Counted from the first letter of the stretch, positions 34,520-43,556 are shown. The stretch is 64,000 nt of DNA from Rhodopseudomonas telluris (GCF_042432815.1 NZ_JBHLWM010000005.1:310001-374000); one strand, 5' to 3'. Translations and numbers: made by a program. Notes: a model not told the origin generated them from the letters alone.

Positions 34520-35770
34520 ATGACAGCAGCTCCCCCTTCACTCCGTTCGTGGTCGATGCGTGCCGTCGTGATGGCGACGGCGTTCGGCGTCGGCATCTCG
34601 TCAGCTTCGGCTGCGGATCCGATCAAGATCGGCGTGATCGCCGAGGCCCAGGCCATCGCCGGCGCCTCAATCCCGCAGGCCGCCCAGCTCGCCGCCGAGG
34701 AAATCAACGCCAAGGGCGGCGTCGACGGCCGCAAGATCGAAATCGTCACCTACGACAACCACTCCTCTTCGGCGGATTCCGTGCGGGCGTTCCAGCGCGC
34801 CGTCAACGAAGACAAGGTCAACGTCGTAATCGCCAGCTACATCTCCGAAGTGGTGCTGGCGCTGATGCCCTGGGCCTCGCGGTTGAAGACTCCCTTCATC
34901 ACGCCGGGTGCGGCATCGAACGAAATCACCAAGGCGATCCATGCCGACTACGAGAAGAACAAGTACACCTTCCACGGCTATCTGACTTCGGGGGAGCTGG
35001 CCCAGTCGGTCTGCGACGCCGGCAAGGACCTGCTGGTCGACGCGCGCAAGATGAAGAGCGCCGTGATCATGAGCGAGGACGCCGCGTGGACCAAGCCGCT
35101 CGACGTCGGCTACAAGGAGTGCCTGCCGACCGCCGGGCTCAAGGTGCTGGATCACATCCGGTTTTCGCCCGACACCACCGACTTCACCCCGATCTTCAAC
35201 AAGATCGAGTCCTCCAAGCCCGATGTGATCATCACCGGCATCTCGCATGTCGGCGTGCAGCCGACGGTGCAGTGGAAGAACCAGCAGGTGCCGATCCCGA
35301 TGTTCGGCATCTCCTCGCAGGCCACCAACTCGACGTTCGGCAAGGACACCAACAACGCCTCCGACGGCGTGCTCTATCAGGGCGTGTCGGGAACGGGCGT
35401 CGCGGTGACGCCGAAATCGGTGCCGTTCGCCGACGCCTTCAAGGCCAAATTCGGCAACTATCCGTCCTACGCCGGCTACACCGCCTATGACGAAGTCTAT
35501 TACATCGCCGATGCGGTGAAACGCGCCGGGTCAACCGACGGCGACAAGCTGGTCGAGGCGCTGGAAAAGACCGATTACGAAGGCACCATTGGCCGCGTCC
35601 AGTTCTATGGCAAGGACGAGCCGTTCACCCACGGCCTGAAGTACGGCAAGGGCCTGATCACCGGCCTGATCCTGCAGTGGCAGGATGGCCAGCAGGTCGC
35701 GGTGTGGCCGCCGGAAGTCGCCAAGGCCAAGATCAAGTTCCCGGCCTTCATCAAGGTCACCGAGAACTGA
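34520..35770 (+). CDS. ABC importer substrate-binding protein (LivK-like)
   Basis: A 416-residue periplasmic binding protein. A standard Sec signal (basic SLRSWSMR, hydrophobic stretch, cleavage after SASA near residue 32) precedes the mature start DPIKIGVIAEAQ. The two-lobed receptor fold of the branched-chain amino acid class follows. It feeds the LivH, LivM and fused LivGF proteins encoded downstream. ATG at 34520 with GAGGAAAC upstream. A strong hairpin with a T-rich tail and a family B repeat follow the stop, so much transcription probably ends there and this protein is made in excess of the permease. The ligand is not evident. Confidence 0.88.
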   Translation: MTAAPPSLRSWSMRAVVMATAFGVGISSASAADPIKIGVIAEAQAIAGASIPQAAQLAAEEINAKGGVDGRKIEIVTYDNHSSSADSVRAFQRAVNEDKVNVVIASYISEVVLALMPWASRLKTPFITPGAASNEITKAIHADYEKNKYTFHGYLTSGELAQSVCDAGKDLLVDARKMKSAVIMSEDAAWTKPLDVGYKECLPTAGLKVLDHIRFSPDTTDFTPIFNKIESSKPDVIITGISHVGVQPTVQWKNQQVPIPMFGISSQATNSTFGKDTNNASDGVLYQGVSGTGVAVTPKSVPFADAFKAKFGNYPSYAGYTAYDEVYYIADAVKRAGSTDGDKLVEALEKTDYEGTIGRVQFYGKDEPFTHGLKYGKGLITGLILQWQDGQQVAVWPPEVAKAKIKFPAFIKVTEN

Positions 35771-35782
35771 GTGGTGGAGGTT

Positions 35783-35816
35783 ATGCTCCCGGTCGCAAGC
35801 CGGGAGCATTTCTTTA
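35783..35816 (+). terminator. Rho-independent-type terminator after the binding-protein gene
   Basis: A 10-base stem (ATGCTCCCGG with CCGGGAGCAT) around a 7-base loop, followed by TTCTTTAT. It lies 12 bases after the binding-protein stop, inside the importer operon, and is likely to attenuate the permease genes. Confidence 0.75.
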
Positions 35817-35832
35817 TCGGCACCCTCACCAC

Positions 35833-35930
35833 GTCATTCCGGGGCGCGCGGAGCGCGAGCCCGGAATCCATAACCACCGCCGGGAGTATGGATTCCGGGC
35901 CCGCGCCGAGAGGCGTGTCCCGGAATGACG
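35833..35930. repeat. Dispersed inverted repeat, family B copy 3 (short)
   Basis: GTCATTCCGGGGCGCGCGGAG and GTGTCCCGGAATGAC arms with CCGGAATCCATA and TATGGATTCCGG inside. It lies between the terminator and livH of the same operon. Confidence 0.83.
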
Positions 35931-35962
35931 AACGTGAAGTCCGTTTGCACAGAAGGCCCTGA

Positions 35963-36838
35963 ATGCTCCCCCTGCAAATCCTGATCGACGGTTTCGCCAT
36001 CAGCGCACTGTACGCGCTCGGCGCCACCGGCTTCACGCTGATCTTCGGCGTGTCGGGCGTCCTCAACCTGTCGCACGGCGCCATCATGGTGGCCGCAGCG
36101 GTGGCGGCGTGGGCGGCGTCGAGCACGTTCGGTGTCGGCAATTATCTCGGCGCCTTGATCGGCGTGGCCACCGCATTGGTCGCGGCGCTGCTCACCTATT
36201 TCGCGGTGGTGCAGCCGATCCAGCGCTCGCGACGAATCGCCAATGAGGAAAAGGAGATCTTCGTCCTCACCGGCACGCTGCTCTGGGGCATCATGATCCA
36301 GGAGGCCATCGCCTACTTCTTCACCAACAACGCCAAGACGGTGCTGCCGATCGTGCAGGGCGTGGTCGAAATCTTCGGCGTACGCACGCCGCGCAACGAG
36401 ATCTTCACGGCGCTGGTATGCTGCCTGGTGATCGCGATGCTCTGGCTGCTGGTGAACCGCACCAAGATGGGGAAGGCGGTGCTGGCGGCCTCGATGAACC
36501 CGCGCGGCGTAACGCTGCTCGGGCTGGAGCTCACCAACATCTACGTCGTGGTGTGGGCGATCTACGGTGTCCTGGCCGGCATTGCCGGCGTGCTGCTCGG
36601 CATGTTCCTCGGCGTGTCGTCCTATAGCGTCGGCCCGCTGACGGCGAGTGCGTTCTCGATCGTGGTGCTGGGCGGGCTCGGCAGCGTCTCGGGCTCGCTG
36701 ATCGCCGCCTTCGTGGTCGGCTATCTCGAAACCTTCACAGCTTACATGATCTCCCCGGCCTATCGGAGCATTCCGGCGCTGCTGTTGCTGGTGATCGTGA
36801 TGTATCTGCGGCCGCAGGGCCTGCTGGGGAGGCGCTGA
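35963..36838 (+). CDS. ABC importer permease (LivH-like)
   Basis: A 291-residue inner-membrane permease with seven to eight membrane segments. LIFGVSGVLNLSHGA near residue 28 and the cytoplasmic SMNPRGVTLLGLE near 176 are LivH marks. It forms the channel with the LivM-like protein, whose gene begins one base after its stop. ATG at 35963, only a weak ribosome binding site upstream. It differs clearly from the first importer's LivH, so the two systems are not recent copies. Confidence 0.88.
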   Translation: MLPLQILIDGFAISALYALGATGFTLIFGVSGVLNLSHGAIMVAAAVAAWAASSTFGVGNYLGALIGVATALVAALLTYFAVVQPIQRSRRIANEEKEIFVLTGTLLWGIMIQEAIAYFFTNNAKTVLPIVQGVVEIFGVRTPRNEIFTALVCCLVIAMLWLLVNRTKMGKAVLAASMNPRGVTLLGLELTNIYVVVWAIYGVLAGIAGVLLGMFLGVSSYSVGPLTASAFSIVVLGGLGSVSGSLIAAFVVGYLETFTAYMISPAYRSIPALLLLVIVMYLRPQGLLGRR

Positions 36839-36839
36839 G

Positions 36840-37778
36840 ATGGGATTCTTCAGGACGCGGCTGTTCTGGATCGCGCTGGTCGTGGTCGCGGTCGCCTCGA
36901 CGCTGCCGCTTTACGTCTCGGGCTACATTCTCGGCTTGCTAACCGTCGCGTATTACTTCGGCGTGTTCGCGATGGCCTGGGACCTGTTGTTCGGCTTCGC
37001 CGGCGAGGTCAACTTCGGCCCGACCTTCCTGATCGGCGTCGGCGCCTACACCGCGGGTATCATCAACAACCAATATGGCGTCTCGCCCTATTTCTGCATC
37101 TTCATCGGCGCGATGGCGTCGGTGGTCGCCGGCTTCGTGCTTGCGCTGCCGGCGCTGCGGGTGCGCGGCCCGTATTTCGGCCTGACCACGCTGGTCGCGG
37201 TGCTGATGCTGCAGAACTTCATCGTGGTGTTCGCAGACCTTACCGGCGGCGAGATCGGCCTCACAATCCCGGACGTCATCACCATCAGCGCCAGCGCCAA
37301 TTACTGGATCGCGCTCGGCTTCATGACCGTCAGCGCCGCGATCCTCTACGGCCTTTCGCAATCGCCGATCGGCCTCGTGCTGCAGGCCTCGGGCCAGGAT
37401 CCGGTGCAAGCGGGCGCGCTGGGCTTCAACATCGTCAAGCACAAGCTGTTCGCCTTCGTGGTCAGCGCTTTCTTCTCCGGCCTCGCCGGTGCCTTGCTGG
37501 TGTTCTACTTCGGTACTGCCTCGGTGGGCACCGTGGTCGACATCGCCGTCGGCGTGAACGTCATCGTCGCGGCCGTGCTCGGTGGGCGGCGCACCGTGCT
37601 GGGCGCGGCGCTCGGCGCGATCTTCCTGATCGTCGCCGGCGAATTCCTGCGGCCGACCGGCGAACTCGCCACCTTCATCGTCTCGGCGATCGCGCTGCTC
37701 GTCGTGCTGTTCTTTCCCGGCGGCTTCCTCGGCGCCGCCATGTCTCGAGAGACAACTCCGCGAGAGGCGCGCACCTGA
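36840..37778 (+). CDS. ABC importer permease (LivM-like)
   Basis: A 312-residue inner-membrane permease with eight to nine membrane segments. FGFAGEVNFGPTFLIGVGAY near residue 55 corresponds to the GQISLG region of LivM, with the usual glutamine and serine-leucine replaced. The ATPase-facing loop ASGQDPVQAGALGFN is near residue 183. Its stop overlaps the start of the fused ATPase gene by one base (TGATG). Part of a tightly packed three-gene unit. Confidence 0.88.
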   Translation: MGFFRTRLFWIALVVVAVASTLPLYVSGYILGLLTVAYYFGVFAMAWDLLFGFAGEVNFGPTFLIGVGAYTAGIINNQYGVSPYFCIFIGAMASVVAGFVLALPALRVRGPYFGLTTLVAVLMLQNFIVVFADLTGGEIGLTIPDVITISASANYWIALGFMTVSAAILYGLSQSPIGLVLQASGQDPVQAGALGFNIVKHKLFAFVVSAFFSGLAGALLVFYFGTASVGTVVDIAVGVNVIVAAVLGGRRTVLGAALGAIFLIVAGEFLRPTGELATFIVSAIALLVVLFFPGGFLGAAMSRETTPREART

Positions 37779-39256
37779 TGGACGCCAGCAACTTCGCGCC
37801 GGTGCTCGAAGCGCGCGGCCTCACCAAGAAATTCGGCGGCCTCACCGCTGTGAAGAACTTGTCGTTCGAGCTGCATGCCGGCGAGATCTTCGGGCTGATC
37901 GGGCCGAACGGTTCAGGCAAATCAACCGCGATGAAATCGCTGATGGGGATCGAGCGGCCGACGTCCGGCGAAGTCGTGTTCGAGGGCGAGAACATCGCCG
38001 GCCTGCCCGCACACAAGATCGCCCGCAAGGGTTTCGGCATGGTGTTTCAACATTCGCGGCCGCTGAACAGGCAGACCGTGCTGGAGAACATCATGGTGGC
38101 GCTGCTGCCGGACAGCCTGCTGGCCCTGTTTCACGACAAGGCGCTGGCCGAACGTGCCGAAGCGATCGCCGAGCGTGTCGGCCTCGGCGCGGTGATGCGG
38201 CGCAAGCCTCCGACGCTGCCGTTCGCCGATCTGCGGCGTCTCGAACTCGCCAAGGCGATCGCACGTGATCCCAAGGTGGTGCTCGTGGACGAGCCGTTCG
38301 CTGGGCTGACGCTGACTGAAGTCGGCGTGTTCTCCGATCTGATCGCAAGCTTCCGCGACGAAGGCCGCGCGGTGCTGCTGGTCGATCACAACGTCAAGAG
38401 CGTCGCCGCGCTGGTCGACCGCGTGCTCGCGATGTATCTCGGCGAAGAGATCTGCACCGGCGCCGCCGCCGACGTGATGAAGAACGAGACCGTGCGGCGG
38501 GTGTATCTTGGTGGCAAAATCGAGACCTCGGCGCGGCCGGAGACCAACTTCAAGGACAAGGTGCCGCTGCTGCAGGTCGAAAACGTCAGCGTGCTTTACG
38601 GCAAGGCGCAGGCGCTGGAAAACGTCTCGATCCACGTGCACGAAGGCGAGTTCGTCTCGGTCGTCGGCCTCAACGGCGCCGGCAAGACCACGCTGTTCAA
38701 TACCATCTCCGGTTTCCTGCCCTACACCGGCGAGATCGTGCGCGGCGGCGAGAAGCTGCGCGGCATTTCACCGGCCAAGATCGCGCGTGGCGGCATCGTG
38801 CAGTGTCCCGAGTCGCGCGAGCTGTTCGGCGAGATGAGCGTGCGGGAAAATCTCGACCTCGGCGGCCAGGCGTTGCCCGACGCGGAGCGCGAAGCGCAGC
38901 TCGCCTGGCTGTTCGAGCTGTTTCCGATCCTCAAGGAGCGGCAAAGCCAGATGGCGCAGACGCTGTCGGGCGGCGAACAGCAGATGCTCGCGATCGGCCG
39001 CGCGTTGATGATGAAGCCGAAGATCCTGATCCTCGACGAGCCGACACTCGGCCTCGCTCCGGTGATCCTCGAACAATTATCGAAGGCGCTCGAGAGACTT
39101 CGGCAGACCACGCCGATCACCGTGCTGCTCGGCGAGCAAAACGTCACCTTCGCACTGCCGCACGCGGACCGCGTTTACGTGCTCGAACACGCGCGGATCG
39201 TGTGGGAAGGCGATCCGGCGCGCTTCGCGGCGGAAGCCGGCGAAGGCTACTTGTAG
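37778..39256 (+). CDS. Fused LivG-LivF double ATPase of an ABC importer
   Basis: A 492-residue protein holding two ABC ATPase domains in one chain. The first (about 8-245) has Walker A GPNGSGKST near 48, Walker B VVLVDEPFAGL, and a degenerate signature LPFADLRRLE in place of LSGGQ. The second (about 262-490) has GLNGAGKTT near 300, a full LSGGEQQML signature and LILDEPTLGL. The first matches LivG and the second LivF, joined by a linker around KIETSARPETNFKD. The fusion fixes a one-to-one ratio of the two ATPases. Because one signature is intact and the other is not, only one composite ATP site would be canonical. It completes the importer operon. Confidence 0.9.
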   Translation: MDASNFAPVLEARGLTKKFGGLTAVKNLSFELHAGEIFGLIGPNGSGKSTAMKSLMGIERPTSGEVVFEGENIAGLPAHKIARKGFGMVFQHSRPLNRQTVLENIMVALLPDSLLALFHDKALAERAEAIAERVGLGAVMRRKPPTLPFADLRRLELAKAIARDPKVVLVDEPFAGLTLTEVGVFSDLIASFRDEGRAVLLVDHNVKSVAALVDRVLAMYLGEEICTGAAADVMKNETVRRVYLGGKIETSARPETNFKDKVPLLQVENVSVLYGKAQALENVSIHVHEGEFVSVVGLNGAGKTTLFNTISGFLPYTGEIVRGGEKLRGISPAKIARGGIVQCPESRELFGEMSVRENLDLGGQALPDAEREAQLAWLFELFPILKERQSQMAQTLSGGEQQMLAIGRALMMKPKILILDEPTLGLAPVILEQLSKALERLRQTTPITVLLGEQNVTFALPHADRVYVLEHARIVWEGDPARFAAEAGEGYL

Positions 39257-39368
39257 CCGCACTGCACATGATCTGACGCCGGCGCAATGCTGCCATGAGC
39301 GTAGCACGCGCCGACGCCGGGCTCCGCGTGCCACACCGGCGTCATCGCGGGCGGCACAACGCCGCGGT

Positions 39369-39382
39369 TTGATCCAGCGCAA
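39369..39382. promoter_or_regulatory. FixK/FNR-type box upstream of the beta-glucosidase
   Basis: TTGATCCAGCGCAA fits the FixK form TTGAT-N4-(A/G)(T/C)CAA found widely in this bacterial group, where GCGCAA is a frequent right half. It starts 73 bases before the ATG at 39442, so the gene may respond to low oxygen. The match is to pattern only. Confidence 0.5.
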
Positions 39383-39441
39383 GCGCCTCATCCTTTCGTG
39401 GGGCGTATCACAGCGCGGAGCAAACAACGCGGAGAGAGGCC

Positions 39442-40818
39442 ATGGACGAGCTCGCAGCGAAGATCAACGAGTCGATGCAGGCTCTTCCATCGCTGTCGCA
39501 CGTCAAGCCAAATTTCATCTGGGGTGCTTCGACCGCAAGCTTCCAGATCGAAGGCGCCGCGAACGAAGACGGCCGCGGCCCCAGCATCTGGGACACGTAT
39601 TGCCGGACCGGACAGGTCGCCAACAACGACACCGGCGACGTCGCCTGCGATCACTATCATCGCTACAAGGAAGACGTCGCGCTGATGAAGGCGCTCGGCC
39701 TGCAGGCCTATCGGTTCTCGATCGCCTGGCCCCGCGTGCTTCCGCAGGGCACCGGCGCGGTCAACGAAGCCGGCCTTGCATTCTACGACCGGCTGATCGA
39801 CGAGCTTCACGCCGCCGGCATCGAGCCCTGGATCTGCCTGTATCACTGGGACCTGCCGCAGGCGCTGGAAGATCGCGGCGGTTGGCTCAACCGCGACATT
39901 GTCGGCTGGTTCGCCGACTATGCGCGGCTGGTCGGCCGGCGCTATGGCCACCGTGTCAAGCACTTCGCCACCTTCAACGAGCCGGGCATCTTCAGCCTGT
40001 TCGCCCGCTCGTTCGGCGCGCGCGACCGCACCGCCGACGACAAGCTGCATCGCTGGATCCACCACGTGAATCTCGCCCACGGCGCCGCGGTCGATGCGCT
40101 GCGCGAGACCGTCAAGGACGCGAAGATCGGCCTGGTGAGCAACTATCAGCCAATCTGTCCGTCGAGCGACAAGCCTGAAGACGTCGCCGAGGCTGCGCTG
40201 ATCGGCGATTACTGGAATCGCGCCTTCACCGATCCGCAATATCTCGGTGAGTACCCGGCCATGATCCGGGACGCGATCGCGCCGCACGTTCGACCCGGCG
40301 ACATGCAGGCGATCTTTCGCCCACTCGACTGGATCGGCGTCAATCACTACAGCCCGGTCTATATCAACTCCGACCCGAATGCGATCGTCGGCCTCGGCTG
40401 GGGCCCGAAGCCAGCCGATATTCCGCGCACGCCGATCGACTGGACGATCGAGCCCGACGCCTTCCGGGATACGCTGATCGAAGTGAGCCACCGTTACGGC
40501 AAGCCAGTCTACGTCACCGAGAACGGCTTCGGCTCGACGCTGGAGAAGCTCGACGCCAATGGCCAAGTGATCGACTCCGGCCGCATCGCCTTCCTGCGCG
40601 ACTACATTTCCGGCCTCGACGCCGCACTGGCCGCAGGCGCCGACGTGCGCGGCTACTTCGTCTGGTCGCTGCTCGATAATTTCGAGTGGGAGTCCGGCTA
40701 CGGCGTGCGCTTCGGCCTGGTCTTCATGGACTATCCGACCCTCAAGCGAATCCCGAAGGCGTCGTTCGACTGGTACGCCGACGTCATCCGGCACGCGCGC
40801 GGCGCTACGACCGCATAG
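39442..40818 (+). CDS. GH1 beta-glucosidase
   Basis: A 458-residue glycoside hydrolase family 1 enzyme, normal length. The acid/base glutamate is E180 in TFNEP and the nucleophile is E360 in VTENGFG. GASTASFQIEGA near residue 29 supplies sugar-binding glutamine, and SLLDNFEWESGYGVRFG near 410 completes the pocket. It releases glucose or a related sugar from beta-glycosides in the cytoplasm; no signal peptide. ATG at 39442 with GGAGAGAGG upstream. The end overlaps the convergent SbmA-like gene by 14 bases. Sugar use is unusual in this group, so the natural substrate may be a plant glycoside. Confidence 0.93.
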   Translation: MDELAAKINESMQALPSLSHVKPNFIWGASTASFQIEGAANEDGRGPSIWDTYCRTGQVANNDTGDVACDHYHRYKEDVALMKALGLQAYRFSIAWPRVLPQGTGAVNEAGLAFYDRLIDELHAAGIEPWICLYHWDLPQALEDRGGWLNRDIVGWFADYARLVGRRYGHRVKHFATFNEPGIFSLFARSFGARDRTADDKLHRWIHHVNLAHGAAVDALRETVKDAKIGLVSNYQPICPSSDKPEDVAEAALIGDYWNRAFTDPQYLGEYPAMIRDAIAPHVRPGDMQAIFRPLDWIGVNHYSPVYINSDPNAIVGLGWGPKPADIPRTPIDWTIEPDAFRDTLIEVSHRYGKPVYVTENGFGSTLEKLDANGQVIDSGRIAFLRDYISGLDAALAAGADVRGYFVWSLLDNFEWESGYGVRFGLVFMDYPTLKRIPKASFDWYADVIRHARGATTA

Positions 40819-41899
40819 CCGTCTGCGTGTCACCCTGCGCCGGCATATTATCGATCGCGGCGAGCAAAGCCGCGACGCGGTTGGCGGACGAGCGCCAATC
40901 GGCGATACGCTGATAGTTGTCCACCAGCCAGTTCACGGCTCCCTGCACGGTGACGAATGCGGCGGCGCTCTGCGTGACTTCGCCCAGCGACATCGCGCCG
41001 CTGAGATATTTCGGAAAGCACAGGAAATACGCAGCCACCGGCGCGAACAGGAAGTTGGCGTGCGACACCAGCGTCATGTCGACGAGCTGCCAGCACAAGT
41101 CGCGCCATGACCGCAGCACGGCCTGCAGCCGATGATCGAGCCTCGCCATCCATTTGATTTCGCGGCCCTCGCCGCCCGGGTCGCAGCCGCGCAGCACCTC
41201 GGCAGCGGCACGGAATTCGGCCTCATTCTGATTACGCTGCTCGCTGATGCTGGTCATGCGGCGGCCGAACCAGAGCATCAGCGCCGTCATCAGGCTCGAA
41301 TAGCCGATCACGCCGAGCACCAGATAGCCCGGGATGTCGATGCGGCTGCCGAACACGCTCACGCCGATGCTGCCGCCGACGCTCCACAGCACGCCGAAGA
41401 AGGTCAGCGCCGTCAGCACCGACGACAGCAGCGCCAGGATCAGGTCGACCGGCGCGTCGGTCGCGACCCGGACGTCCTCGGCGAGACGGTATTCCGGATT
41501 CTCGGCGCTGTGATCATGGCCGTTCATCGGCGCCGCATGGCTGCGCAGCGACCAGCGCTCGAGGATCGCACGGGTCATCGACTCGCGCCATTTGCGCTGC
41601 CCGGTCATCCGCGCCCAGACCGAGGTGGCGGCCAGGAAAATGCTGGTGCAGGCCAAGACCAGAAACACGAAAGTTTGAGTCCAGAGCTCGGCCCCGTCGC
41701 GCCGTTCCAGCGCGTCGAAAAAGTGCCTATTCCATTGGTTTAGATAGAACTGCACCGCCAATTGGGCGAGCACGACGCCGATCATCACGACGATCAGGCC
41801 GGTGACCCGGGGCTTGCCGCCGAGCCAGAACCGCTGCGACAATTGCCAGAACTCGGACAGGTTGTGGCCGTTCGAGTCGTTATGTGAGAAGAGACCCAT
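40805..41899 (-). CDS. SbmA/BacA-like membrane protein without ATPase domain
   Basis: A 364-residue membrane protein matching the membrane half of YddA-type ABC exporters and the SbmA/BacA peptide importers. About five or six membrane segments are seen, with a FYLNQWNRHFFDALERRD region near residue 50, and RLADWRSSANRVAALL-like sequence at the end (IADWRSSANRV near 338). YddA-type proteins continue into an ABC ATPase of about 200 residues, which is absent here, as in SbmA/BacA. It may therefore be a proton-driven importer of peptides or related molecules. ATG at 41899. It is convergent with the beta-glucosidase and overlaps it by 14 bases. Confidence 0.8.
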   Translation of the reverse strand: MGLFSHNDSNGHNLSEFWQLSQRFWLGGKPRVTGLIVVMIGVVLAQLAVQFYLNQWNRHFFDALERRDGAELWTQTFVFLVLACTSIFLAATSVWARMTGQRKWRESMTRAILERWSLRSHAAPMNGHDHSAENPEYRLAEDVRVATDAPVDLILALLSSVLTALTFFGVLWSVGGSIGVSVFGSRIDIPGYLVLGVIGYSSLMTALMLWFGRRMTSISEQRNQNEAEFRAAAEVLRGCDPGGEGREIKWMARLDHRLQAVLRSWRDLCWQLVDMTLVSHANFLFAPVAAYFLCFPKYLSGAMSLGEVTQSAAAFVTVQGAVNWLVDNYQRIADWRSSANRVAALLAAIDNMPAQGDTQTAMRS

Positions 41900-42022
41900 G
41901 GCGCGATATAAGGCCCGAACCTGCGGCTTGGGAAGCGATCCGGGCTACCCAATGCGTCTAGTCTCGCGGCGGCATTCATGTAGTCGCATGGTGCCTACAA
42001 TCAACTCAGGGGAGTTCACAGG

Positions 42023-43456
42023 GTGAGTGCAGATCCGGCTCTGGTGCGGGAAACCGCGTGTGCGATCGTCGACAAGCTGAAGGCCGGCGAGGTCACACCG
42101 CTCGATCTGCTGGACACGCTGGAGCAGAGGATTTCGGAGGTGGACGGCGCCGTCAACGCGCTGCCGACGCTGTGCTTCGATCGCGCCCGCGATCGCGCGG
42201 CCGAGCTGATGAAGAGACCGGCCGCCGAGCGCGGCCTGCTCGCCGGCTTGCCGCTGCCGATCAAGGATCTCACCGCGGTCGCGGGGGTGCTCACCACGCA
42301 GGGGTCGCCGATCTACAAGGATAATATCCCGGTGCAGTCGGATCTGATGGTCGAGCATCTCGAGCACAACGGCGCGCTGGTCTATGCCAAGTCCAACACG
42401 CCGGAATTCGGCGCCGGCGCCAACACGTTCAACGAAGTGTTCGGCGCGACGCGCAATCCCTGGGATCTGTCGCGCTCGGCCGCGGGGTCGTCGGGCGGTG
42501 CCGCCGCCGCGCTCGCCTCGGGCACGGCTTGGCTCGCGCAGGGCTCCGACATGGGGGGCTCGCTGCGCAATCCGGCGAGCTTCTGCGGCATCGTCGGCCT
42601 GCGCCCGAGCTTCGGCCGCGTCGCGCACACGCCAGCCGCGGCGATCGACCGCAATCTCGGGGTGAATGGCCCGATGGCGCGCAATGTCGAAGACGTCGCG
42701 TTGCTGCTCGACGCGATGAGCGGCGAGCACGCCTCCGACCCGCTGTCGCTGCCCTCGCCTGCCTCCTCCTTTCTTGCTGCAGCGCGGGCCCGCACCAGGC
42801 CGCTGCGCGTCGCCTACTCGCCGGATCTCGGCATCACCCCGGTCGATCCGGAAGTCGCCGCGATCACCCGCAAGGCGGCCGAGCGGTTCGCCGAAGCCGG
42901 CGTCATCGTCGAACAGGCACAGCCCGATCTCTCCGAAGCGCACGAGTGTTTCCACGTGCTGCGCGCTTTTGACTTCGCCATTAGCAAAGCGGAGCTGCTG
43001 CGCACCAAGCGCGACCTGCTGAAGCCCGAGGTGATCTGGAACATCGAGCAGGGCCTCGCGCTCAGCGTCGACGATCTCGCCAAGGCCGAAGCCCAGCGTG
43101 TCACGATGACGGCCCGGACCGTCGAATTCTTCAAGACCTACGACCTGCTGCTGTGCCCCGCGACGATCACCGCGCCGTTCCCGGTCGAGCAGCGCTACCT
43201 CGCCGAATGCAACGGCCACAAGTTCGACAACTACGTCGAGTGGCTCGGCATCGTCTATGCGATCACGCTGGTGTGCTGCCCCGCGCTGTCGCTGCCCTGC
43301 GGCTTCACCGCCTCGGGCCTGCCGGTCGGCCTGCAGATGGTCGCGCGGCCGCGCAACGAGGCCGGGCTGCTCGCCGGCGCCGCCGTGCTCGAGGACATCC
43401 TCGGCCTGCGCGGGGCGACGCCGATCGACCCGCGGCCCGCGCCCGCGAGCCTGTAA
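42023..43456 (+). CDS. Amidase (amidase-signature family)
   Basis: A 477-residue amidase. The Ser-cisSer-Lys triad is visible: K81 in LPIKDLT, the cis-serine in the AGSSGGAA motif at 155-161, and the nucleophile S180 in DMGGSLRNPAS. It hydrolyses an amide to acid and ammonia; substrates vary widely in the family (aryl amides, peptides, short amides). The start is GTG at 42023 with GGGGAG about nine bases upstream. It lies 100 bases before the ferredoxin-P450 pair, so it might work in the same degradation route, but there is no direct sign. Confidence 0.9.
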   Translation: MSADPALVRETACAIVDKLKAGEVTPLDLLDTLEQRISEVDGAVNALPTLCFDRARDRAAELMKRPAAERGLLAGLPLPIKDLTAVAGVLTTQGSPIYKDNIPVQSDLMVEHLEHNGALVYAKSNTPEFGAGANTFNEVFGATRNPWDLSRSAAGSSGGAAAALASGTAWLAQGSDMGGSLRNPASFCGIVGLRPSFGRVAHTPAAAIDRNLGVNGPMARNVEDVALLLDAMSGEHASDPLSLPSPASSFLAAARARTRPLRVAYSPDLGITPVDPEVAAITRKAAERFAEAGVIVEQAQPDLSEAHECFHVLRAFDFAISKAELLRTKRDLLKPEVIWNIEQGLALSVDDLAKAEAQRVTMTARTVEFFKTYDLLLCPATITAPFPVEQRYLAECNGHKFDNYVEWLGIVYAITLVCCPALSLPCGFTASGLPVGLQMVARPRNEAGLLAGAAVLEDILGLRGATPIDPRPAPASL

Positions 43457-43482
43457 CGCGGTCCGCAGGACACTGGCGGTTG

Positions 43483-43511
43483 TAACGCGCTGTGCTACTC
43501 TCGGCGCGTTA
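43483..43511. promoter_or_regulatory. Candidate operator before the ferredoxin-P450 pair
   Basis: TAACGCG and CGCGTTA form a perfect inverted repeat with a 15-base spacer, 46 bases before the ferredoxin ATG. GTTGT before the left arm and ACAAC after the right arm extend the symmetry with a small offset. Suggestive of a regulator site. Confidence 0.4.
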
Positions 43512-43556
43512 CGACAACCCGACCTGCCATCAAGGCGGGCGATGAGGAAACGCCGC

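Noticed and set aside
39273..39347. Terminator from TGACGCCGG and CCGGCGTCA after the fused ATPase gene
   Set aside because: The arms pair but are about 55 bases apart and no T-tract follows; too weak to call.
41130..41230. Possible paired frameshift in the SbmA-like gene (CDPGGEGREIKW segment)
   Set aside because: The stretch looks unlike the family, but the alternative frames do not restore a better match and the frame is intact on both sides.
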